Position numbers and translations under genes: made by a program | Notes under the pieces: generated by a model | Database searches by the model: none | The model's input: the letters and a program-made list of their open reading frames with translations, nothing else | Told to the model about the DNA's origin: nothing | DNA from: Bacteroidales bacterium UBA1733 | Lineage (GTDB): Bacteria > Bacteroidota > Bacteroidia > Bacteroidales > UBA3663 | Direction: 5' to 3' | DNA length: 21,888 bases | NCBI GenBank assembly: GCA_002315795.1 | Contig: DCIF01000011.1 | Coordinates: 1-21,888 of the forward strand | In this document: positions 15,830 to 21,888 of the stretch, one piece after another | Layout: each line of letters begins with the position of its first letter | Position numbering within the stretch: position 1 is the first letter of the stretch

Positions 15830-17779
15830 ATGAGCTATTTGAAGTTTGACAAGACGCTGCTCACCAACTTGCAGCAATCCCTTGACATCGAGTATCTCCG
15901 CACCAACCGTAGTGGAGCTTATTCGAGCACGTCTGTGACGGGTTGCAATACTCGCAAGTATCATGGTCTGTTGGTGACACCTGTCCCTGAGCTTGATGAT
16001 GACAACCACGTACTGCTGTCTTCACTTGACGAGACTGTTATCCAGCATGGCGCAGCTTTCAACCTTGGCATCCACAAGTATGCAGGTGATACCTTCGCTC
16101 CTCGTGGACACAAGTACATTCGTGAATTTAACTGTGAATTGATCTCGACCAATACCTATCGTGTAGGTGGTGTCATCCTGACCCGTGAGAGCCTATTGGT
16201 GCGTCATGAGTCACGCGTCATCATCCGCTATACTTTGGTTGATGCTCATAGTGAGACCACCCTGCGCCTCCGTCCTCAGCTGGCATTCCGCAATGTCAAC
16301 GAACTGACTCAGCGCAATGGTCAGGTCAACTACGTAACTGAGACGGTTGAAAATGGCATTGGCTCTTGTCTCTATGCCGGCTATCCAACCCTCTATATGC
16401 AGCTATCGAAGGAGTGCACCTGGAATGCACAGCCAGACTGGAACATTGGTGTGGAGTATCCGCGTGAGCAGGTCCGTGGCTATGGCTATAAGGAAGATCT
16501 CTACATGCCTGGTTACTTCGAATTCAGTATCAAGAAGGGTGAGAGCATTATCTTCTCTGCTGGTACCACTCCAGTTAAGACCAATGGCTTGAAGGCGCTC
16601 TTCACCAAGGAGCAGAAGCTTCGCGTGCCTCGTGACAGCTTCTTCAACTGTCTGAAGATCTCTGCGCAGAGCAATTATATCCATCGTCGTAATAAGGATT
16701 ATATCATCGCTGGCTATCCTTGGTTTAAGGTTCGTGCGCGTGATACATTTATTGCATTGCCTGGCTCAACGCTCGCTATCGGTGCTACGGATGAGTTTGA
16801 GAAGATCATGGCTCCAGCCGTCGATGCTCTCTGTGCTTACATGGAAGAGGGTGTAGAGGATAAGATGATCCAGGAGATTACAGCTCCTGATATTCCTCTC
16901 TGGGCCACCTGGTCTGTACAGCAGTATGCAATATTCACATCGGTTGAGAAAGCTGCTGAGAAGTATGGTGCTTTTGTAGAGCAGATCATTGACTATATCA
17001 TCAGTGGCAAGTCGGCTCTTGAAGTTCGCGAGAATGGCCTTGTCTATGCCGATGCTGACGGTAAGGCTATTACCTGGATGAATGCTACCGAGTTCGGCCG
17101 TCCTATCACCTACCGCAGTGGCTATATCGTTGAGTTTAATGCTTTGTGGTATAATGCCGTGAAGTTCCTGATGGAGCTCCTTCAGCTCGATGCCGAGGCT
17201 AACAAGGATAAGCTTGAGGCTCTCGATCTCATTGCAGAGAAGTATGAGGCCAACTTCAAGCCAGTGTTCGTTACACCTTCTGGCTATCTTTATGATTATG
17301 TAACCGATGACTTCAAGAGTGCAGATGTCCGTCCGAACCAGCTCTTTGCTGCCGGTCTGAAATATACTCCGCTTACCAAGGCTGAGCGCAAGGCTGCGCT
17401 CGATATGGTAACCAAGGAGCTGCTCACACCAAAGGGTATCCGCTCTCTGACTCCAACAGCTGGTCTCTACCGTCCATATTACTGGGGTAATGTAAGCGAG
17501 CGTAATGCTGCTTATCACAATGGCGCTTGCTGGCCTTGGCTGCTCGGTATCTATACTGAGGCTTATCTCTCAGTCTTCTCGCGTTCAGGTGTCGCTTTCA
17601 TCAAGCGTCGTCTTTACAGCTATGAGGAGGAGATGAGTAAGCACTGTATCGGCACTGTGGCAGAGGTATATGACGGCAATCCACCATTCTATGGCCACGG
17701 AGCACAGTCTCTCTCTATCAACCAGGCTGAGATCCTTCGCGCTATGAAGGTGCTTGAGAAAGTTGATGTGGCTCGTTGA
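15830..17779 (+). CDS. Glycogen debranching enzyme, bacterial GH133 type
   Basis: The protein has 649 residues, the usual size of the short bacterial amylo-alpha-1,6-glucosidase type. It removes alpha-1,6 branches of glycogen or limit dextrin in the cytoplasm; no signal peptide is seen. The N-terminal beta-rich domain (about 1-270) has LRTNRSGAYSSTSVTGCNTRKYHGLLV, typical of this family. The C-terminal (alpha/alpha)6 domain has GYPWFKVRARDTFIALPG, ITWMNATEFGRPITYRSGY, EFNALWYNAV and EVYDGNPPFYGHGAQSLSINQAEILR. Acidic residues in these motifs likely form the active site. GYPWF-KVRARDT differs slightly from the more common WGRDT wording. It is first in an operon with a GT4 enzyme (52-base gap) and a GH57 enzyme. 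Confidence 0.92.
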   Translation: MSYLKFDKTLLTNLQQSLDIEYLRTNRSGAYSSTSVTGCNTRKYHGLLVTPVPELDDDNHVLLSSLDETVIQHGAAFNLGIHKYAGDTFAPRGHKYIREFNCELISTNTYRVGGVILTRESLLVRHESRVIIRYTLVDAHSETTLRLRPQLAFRNVNELTQRNGQVNYVTETVENGIGSCLYAGYPTLYMQLSKECTWNAQPDWNIGVEYPREQVRGYGYKEDLYMPGYFEFSIKKGESIIFSAGTTPVKTNGLKALFTKEQKLRVPRDSFFNCLKISAQSNYIHRRNKDYIIAGYPWFKVRARDTFIALPGSTLAIGATDEFEKIMAPAVDALCAYMEEGVEDKMIQEITAPDIPLWATWSVQQYAIFTSVEKAAEKYGAFVEQIIDYIISGKSALEVRENGLVYADADGKAITWMNATEFGRPITYRSGYIVEFNALWYNAVKFLMELLQLDAEANKDKLEALDLIAEKYEANFKPVFVTPSGYLYDYVTDDFKSADVRPNQLFAAGLKYTPLTKAERKAALDMVTKELLTPKGIRSLTPTAGLYRPYYWGNVSERNAAYHNGACWPWLLGIYTEAYLSVFSRSGVAFIKRRLYSYEEEMSKHCIGTVAEVYDGNPPFYGHGAQSLSINQAEILRAMKVLEKVDVAR

Positions 17780-17831
17780 TCGGCCGGCTACTAATCATAA
17801 ATCGTAGAAAAAATAAAACATAAATAATAGC

Positions 17832-19118
17832 ATGAAAGCTCTCTATTTTTCTTGGGAGTTCCCGCCTCACGCATTAGGTGGATTGGCGCCAGCGACCTTC
17901 GGTATCGTACGTGGCGTTCATAACACTGGTGAGTGCCAGATCGATCTTGTGCTTCCACACCCTCAGGGCGACGAGACACAGGAGTACTGCCACATCATCA
18001 GTGCTACCAACACTCCTGTTGTCTGGAAGGACGTAAGCTGGGACACCGTACAGCAGCGCTGCGGCTACTGCATGAAAGATCCGCAGGAGTATTTTGATAT
18101 GCGTAATCATATTTACGCTGATTTCTCTAATCTTTATACCAACGATCTGGGTTGTATCGAGTTCTCTGGCAAGTATCCAAAGAACCTGCTGGAGGAGATT
18201 AACAACTATTCGATCGTAGCCGGTGTCATCGCACGTAATCAGATGGATAAGGGTGGCTTTGATGTCATCCATGCTCACGACTGGCTTACTTTCCCTGCTG
18301 GTATCCATGCCAAGCAGGTAACTGGTAAACCTCTCGTCATCCACGTACACGCTACAGAGTATGACCGTTGCCGTGGCGTCGTTGATCCTAACGACCCTAC
18401 TTACCTCATTGAGCTTGATGGTATGAACCATGCAGATCAGATCCAGTGTGTTTCTGAGCTGACACGTCAGATCGTCATCAACTTCTACCACCAGGATCCA
18501 AACAAGTGCGTGGCTATGTATAACGCCGTAGAGCCAATGTCTCCAGAGGTTCTCAACATGGAGGCAAAGCGCGGTACCGATGAGAAGGTCATCACTTACC
18601 TGGGTCGTATCACTGCACAGAAGGGATGTGAGTTCTTCGTTGAAGCTGCTGCCAAGTGTCTGGCCAAGGCACCTAACGCTCGCGTAGTCATGGCTGGTAG
18701 TGGTGATCTGATGGAGGCAATGATCCACTTGGTAGCTCAAAAGGGCTTGTCTGACCGCTTCCACTTCACCGGCTTCCTCCGTGGCAAGCAGGTATATGAG
18801 ATGTTCAAGGTCTCTGATGTCTATGTCATGCCATCGGTTTCTGAACCTTTTGGTATCTCGCCTCTCGAAGCGATGCAGTGTGGCGTACCTTCTATTATCT
18901 CTAAGCAGTCTGGTTGTGGTGCTATCATGAACTACTGCTTCAAGTACGACTACTGGGATATTGACGGTATGGCCGATGCAATGTATGCACTCATCACTTA
19001 TCCTGAGCTCCATAAGTTCATGCAGGAGAAGGGCCGTGATGAAGTCAACCAGATCACATGGGAGAAGGTTGGCGAGCGTGTCGTTGCTGCATACAAGAAA
19101 GTGCTTGGTTGGGAATAA
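17832..19118 (+). CDS. GT4-family glycosyltransferase, glycogen-synthase-like
   Basis: The protein has 428 residues and no signal peptide. The GT-B fold has an N-terminal half starting MKALYFSWEFPPHALGGLAPA, where GGL resembles the KTGGL loop of glycogen/starch synthases. DVIHAHDWLTFPAG follows in the same half. The C-terminal half has ITYLGRITAQKGCEFFVEAA, VVMAGSGD, and SEPFGISPLEAMQCGVPSI, the E-x7-E motif of retaining GT4 enzymes. It likely adds glucose units from a nucleotide-glucose donor to glycogen or a related alpha-glucan; donor type cannot be told. It lies between the debranching enzyme and the GH57 gene (37-base gap to the latter), an arrangement I recall in other Bacteroidota. Confidence 0.88.
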   Translation: MKALYFSWEFPPHALGGLAPATFGIVRGVHNTGECQIDLVLPHPQGDETQEYCHIISATNTPVVWKDVSWDTVQQRCGYCMKDPQEYFDMRNHIYADFSNLYTNDLGCIEFSGKYPKNLLEEINNYSIVAGVIARNQMDKGGFDVIHAHDWLTFPAGIHAKQVTGKPLVIHVHATEYDRCRGVVDPNDPTYLIELDGMNHADQIQCVSELTRQIVINFYHQDPNKCVAMYNAVEPMSPEVLNMEAKRGTDEKVITYLGRITAQKGCEFFVEAAAKCLAKAPNARVVMAGSGDLMEAMIHLVAQKGLSDRFHFTGFLRGKQVYEMFKVSDVYVMPSVSEPFGISPLEAMQCGVPSIISKQSGCGAIMNYCFKYDYWDIDGMADAMYALITYPELHKFMQEKGRDEVNQITWEKVGERVVAAYKKVLGWE

Positions 19119-19155
19119 TAACTATTAACTAGTAACTTTATATATCTATATAAAA

Positions 19156-20550
19156 ATGAAAACAATTTGCCTTTTATTCGAGATTCATCAGCCATTTCGT
19201 CTGAAGAAGTATCGTTTCTATGATATCGGTGCTGATCATTATTATTATGATGATTTTGCCAATGAGGAGATCCTTAAGCGTCTGGCTTACCAGAGCTACA
19301 TTCCTGCAGCAAAGACTATGCTTCAGATGATCGAGGCTTCAGACAAGAAGTTCAAGGTAGCTCTCTCTATCTCTGGTGTTGCTCTTGAGCAGTTTGAGAT
19401 GTATTGTCCAGAGTATCTCGACTGTGTGCGTGATCTTGTTGCCACCGGTTGCTGCGAACTCTGCTGCGAACCTTATTCTCATTCACTTTCTTCTTTGATG
19501 GATCCTGAGGACTTCAAGATTCAGGCAGAGCTCCAGAAGAAGATCATCAGCGATACCTTCCAGTATGAGCCAAAGACCTTCGTCAATACTGGTTTTATCT
19601 ATAATGATGAGATTGGTGCAGAGATCGCTTCTATGGGCTTCCGTGGCATCGTGACTGAGGGTACCAAGCACGTTCTTGGTTGGAAGTCGCCAAATTATGT
19701 TTACAACACTGCAGCCAGCCATGATGTCGGTTTGATGTTCCGTAACACCAAGCTCTCAGAGGATATCTGTCTCAACTTCGGTTATGGTCTTGACGCTGGT
19801 CAGTATATCAACAGCATCGCACAGTCTCCAGCAGAAGAGAAGGTTTATCTCATTGCTATGAACATGGACGTTATTGGTGGTATGTTCAAGGCTGAGAGTG
19901 GTATCTTCGACTTCCTCAAGGCTCTGCCAGTCTTTGCTGAGGAGAAAGAGATCCGCTTCGCTACACCAGCTGAGGTCTGGGAGAACATCCCAACCGTCGA
20001 TACTGCCGTCGTAGGTCACCCAATCTCTTGGGATGGTTATGATAAGGATGTAAGTGCCTGGATGGGTAATGACCTCCAGAACGAGGCTCTCCGTGCTATC
20101 TACTCTATTTCAGAGCGTCTGCACATGTCACAGAATGAGGTCCTCCGTCAGGACTTCGCATACCTGCTGTCTTCTGACCACTTCAAGTTCATGTCAACTA
20201 AGATGGGATCATACGTTCCATTCTCACCATACGACTCTTCTTTTGATGCCTTCATCAACTATATGAATATCGTCAGCGATATCCAGATCCGTTTGAAGCA
20301 GGAGTTCCCTGAGGAGGTTGAGAACGAGGAGCTTAATCCTCTTCTGAAGCAGATCAACGAGCAGGGCAAGGTTATCGAGGCTCTTGAGGCTAAGCTCGCT
20401 AAGGCTGAGGCTAAGGTGGCTGCTAAGAAGGCCGAAGCTCCTGCCAAGAAGGCTGCTTGTAAGAAGCCTGCTGCTAAGAAGGCTGAAGCTACAGCAGAGA
20501 AGCCTGCTAAGAAGGCTCCTGCCAAGAAGGCTGCTAAGAAAGCTGAATAA
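19156..20550 (+). CDS. GH57 alpha-glucan enzyme with lysine/alanine-rich C-terminal tail
   Basis: The protein has 464 residues and no signal peptide. GH57 members act on alpha-glucans as amylases, branching enzymes or 4-alpha-glucanotransferases. The N-terminal EIHQPF (His11-Gln12-Pro13) is the first GH57 motif. FRGIVTEGTKHVLGW holds the probable nucleophile Glu168, and IAMNMDVIGG holds the probable acid/base Asp238; the last motif lacks the usual DYETFG wording, so activity should be tested. A helical part follows to about 395, then a coiled coil and, from about 412 to the end, a basic Lys/Ala/Pro-rich tail (KVAAKKAEAPAKKAA and similar) like those of histone H1-like proteins. The tail is part of the same frame and keeps uniform codons (AAGAAGGCT). 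It is the third gene of the glycogen operon. Its stop overlaps the next start codon. Confidence 0.85.
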   Translation: MKTICLLFEIHQPFRLKKYRFYDIGADHYYYDDFANEEILKRLAYQSYIPAAKTMLQMIEASDKKFKVALSISGVALEQFEMYCPEYLDCVRDLVATGCCELCCEPYSHSLSSLMDPEDFKIQAELQKKIISDTFQYEPKTFVNTGFIYNDEIGAEIASMGFRGIVTEGTKHVLGWKSPNYVYNTAASHDVGLMFRNTKLSEDICLNFGYGLDAGQYINSIAQSPAEEKVYLIAMNMDVIGGMFKAESGIFDFLKALPVFAEEKEIRFATPAEVWENIPTVDTAVVGHPISWDGYDKDVSAWMGNDLQNEALRAIYSISERLHMSQNEVLRQDFAYLLSSDHFKFMSTKMGSYVPFSPYDSSFDAFINYMNIVSDIQIRLKQEFPEEVENEELNPLLKQINEQGKVIEALEAKLAKAEAKVAAKKAEAPAKKAACKKPAAKKAEATAEKPAKKAPAKKAAKKAE

Positions 20551-21317
20551 TGAAGCTTCCCCCATACATACAACGAGGACTTATGGCCCTCGTTGTATTT
20601 TTATTGATGGTGAGTGTGGCCCGGTTGCTGGTGACGATGCACCAGCAGGACGAGCGTATCTCTATTCTTGAATCGCAGGTTGAGACATTGTTGGCCGATA
20701 CGGCGCGACTTCAGATGTCCGATAGTTTCTATGTGCCAAAACATACCAGTCACGGTGGAGTTAAGCGCTCTGGATATCGGCCGAAATATGCTTCTCATGA
20801 CAGCCAGAAATCTTTCTTGGTATCCTCTGACTCAACAATAGCTGACGGTCGTTCTGCCAGCGTGGAGCCTGTCTCAGACCGTCCGCGCAAGTTCACCGAG
20901 CCACACCTTTTTGACTTGAATACGATTGACAGTATCACGCTGATCCGTATTCCTGGTATTGCAGCGCGTACGGCTTCGGTCATACTGAAGCAGCGTCAGC
21001 GTTATGGCGGTTTCTATGTGGCCGATCAGTTGCGCGACTTCCTGACGTGGGAGGCCGCACAGACCTATCTTGACGAATGGTGTTCACAGTGGTTCACTGC
21101 CAATGCGGATCGTATCGTGCGCTTACCCATCAACAAGGCCACGGTATCACAGTTGGTGCGTCATCCTTATATCACCTACGAACAGGCCGTCGAGATCGTC
21201 CGTTACCGCGATCGAAACAAAGGGTTTCATCAGGCTTCAGAGCTTCAGATGCTGTCTTCCATGACGGCCGATGATATCTCTCATCTTTTACCATATCTTT
21301 CTTTCGAAAATTCATAA
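20550..21317 (+). CDS. Membrane-anchored helix-hairpin-helix (ComEA-like) protein
   Basis: The protein has 255 residues. An N-terminal membrane helix lies at about 10-30 (GLMALVVFLLMVSVARLLV), followed by a short coiled coil (DERISILESQVETLLAD) and a Ser-rich, disordered linker. The C-terminal half has two helix-hairpin-helix units: FDLNTIDSITLIRIPGIAARTASVIL with RYGGFYVADQLRDF, and LPINKATVSQLVRHPYITYEQAVEIV with NKGFHQASELQML. Such ComEA-like domains bind double-stranded DNA, in some species during DNA uptake. The ATG shares its A with the GH57 stop codon (TAATG), so translation is probably coupled. The next gene starts 16 bases after the stop. A DNA-uptake role is a family-based inference. 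Confidence 0.85.
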   Translation: MKLPPYIQRGLMALVVFLLMVSVARLLVTMHQQDERISILESQVETLLADTARLQMSDSFYVPKHTSHGGVKRSGYRPKYASHDSQKSFLVSSDSTIADGRSASVEPVSDRPRKFTEPHLFDLNTIDSITLIRIPGIAARTASVILKQRQRYGGFYVADQLRDFLTWEAAQTYLDEWCSQWFTANADRIVRLPINKATVSQLVRHPYITYEQAVEIVRYRDRNKGFHQASELQMLSSMTADDISHLLPYLSFENS

Positions 21318-21332
21318 ATCTAACGATTCCAA

Positions 21333-21888
21333 GTGCATCGAATACTATACCTTATTATAATATTATGCTGTCTTGCCTCTTGTCAGGAGCGAACTTATCG
21401 CATTGGTGTGTCTCAGTGCGGCACTGACGCGTGGCATGAGCAGATGAATATAGACCTCCGTCGTGAGGCCAATTCCCATCCTGAGGTTGAGATGATCTTC
21501 TGTGAAGCTACGATGACTTCAGAAGAGCAGATCGCTGGTCTCGAGAAACTCTTCGATCAGAAGATAGATCTACTGATCGTCTCTCCCGATGAACCGGATA
21601 AGCTGGTTCCTGTCATTGAGAAATTCTATGACAATGGGATTCCAGTCATCTTGGTCGATCGTTCCATTCACAGCCAGAAATATACGGCATCCGTCTCTTG
21701 TAACAATCTGGAAATCGGCGAACGTGTTGGTAATTACATTACTTCTAAGTTGGGAGGCCATGGCAAGATTCTTGAGATTCAAGGCTATGACAGGGCATCT
21801 ACTGCACAGGAGCGACACAAAGGAATGATTTCTGTACTGATGAATTTCCCTGACATACAGATTGTAGGTCAGGCTGTTGCGTACTGGA
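21333..21888 (+). CDS. Second periplasmic sugar-binding sensor, 5' part, cut by window end
   Basis: The frame runs from a GTG at 21333 to the window end (about 185 residues seen) with no stop. An in-frame stop at 21321 and the lack of any ATG before the signal peptide make GTG the best start. The signal peptide ends in CLASC (Cys17), a good lipobox, followed by QERTYRIGVSQCGTDAWHEQMN. This aligns with the regulator at 4275 along the visible length (IGVSQC, RREA, DLLIVSP, GIPVILVDR, LEIQGYD), so the two are paralogues. The sugar-binding domain is all that is visible. What follows may be a full hybrid two-component sensor, a one-component AraC regulator like the first copy, or only a binding protein. 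It starts 16 bases after the helix-hairpin-helix gene. Confidence 0.85.
   Translation, partial: MHRILYLIIILCCLASCQERTYRIGVSQCGTDAWHEQMNIDLRREANSHPEVEMIFCEATMTSEEQIAGLEKLFDQKIDLLIVSPDEPDKLVPVIEKFYDNGIPVILVDRSIHSQKYTASVSCNNLEIGERVGNYITSKLGGHGKILEIQGYDRASTAQERHKGMISVLMNFPDIQIVGQAVAYW

Noticed and set aside
16766..17518. Antisense open frame (250 codons) opposite the debranching enzyme
   Set aside because: No recognisable domain; the sense strand encodes conserved GH133 motifs here.
17874..19013. Long antisense open frame (379 codons) opposite the GT4 gene
   Set aside because: The plus-strand frame has clear GT4 motifs. The antisense product has no recognisable domain and is explained by codon bias of the sense gene.
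1..21888. Mobile elements, tRNA genes, CRISPR arrays
   Set aside because: No transposase, integrase, cloverleaf-like sequence or regularly spaced repeat was seen by eye on either strand. A tRNA or CRISPR scan would settle this.

Overview
This window looks like a chromosomal segment of a Bacteroidota bacterium, most likely Prevotella or a close relative. The reasons are a SusC/SusD pair, lipoproteins with acidic residues after the lipobox cysteine, promoters of the TAnnTTTG type, A-rich leaders without clear Shine-Dalgarno sites, and short AT-rich repeats between genes. No tRNA, rRNA, CRISPR array, insertion sequence or phage gene was seen. No gene-free stretch exceeds 300 bases. The longest, 15583-15829, is a divergent promoter region.

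Layout. (1) 1-2898: the 3' end of sufC, then sufD, both Fe-S cluster assembly, then a secreted or lipoprotein beta-rich protein in the same direction. (2) 2913-4103, minus strand: a stand-alone chorismatase-like protein with a RidA-type C-terminus and probably a TTG start. (3) 4275-14036: a fructan, probably levan, utilisation locus. It holds a membrane regulator (sugar-binding domain, one transmembrane helix, AraC-type DNA-binding domain), then susC, susD, a DUF4960-type surface glycan-binding lipoprotein and a GH32 lipoprotein. The order of the last four matches my memory of the B. thetaiotaomicron levan locus BT1763-BT1760. (4) 14157-15582, minus strand: a TetR-family regulator followed by a FabG-type short-chain reductase. 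(5) 15830-20550: a glycogen/alpha-glucan operon with a GH133-type debranching enzyme, a GT4 glycogen-synthase-like glycosyltransferase and a GH57 enzyme with a lysine/alanine-rich tail. (6) 20550-21317: a membrane-anchored helix-hairpin-helix protein overlapping the GH57 stop codon. (7) 21333 to the window end: the start of a second sugar-binding sensor, a clear paralogue of the regulator at 4275, with a GTG start.

How the parts may work together. In the fructan locus, the surface lipoproteins would bind and cut fructan, SusCD would import the oligosaccharides, and the membrane regulator would sense a released sugar in the periplasm and activate susC directly. It has no histidine kinase or receiver domain, unlike the usual hybrid two-component sensors of such loci. 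A near-perfect inverted repeat between regulator and susC could be a terminator, an operator, or both. The glycogen operon would make, trim or recycle storage glucan in the cytoplasm. The most interesting points are the one-component membrane sensor and its paralogue, the basic tail on the GH57 enzyme, the orphan chorismatase-like gene and the lipoprotein placed directly after sufD.
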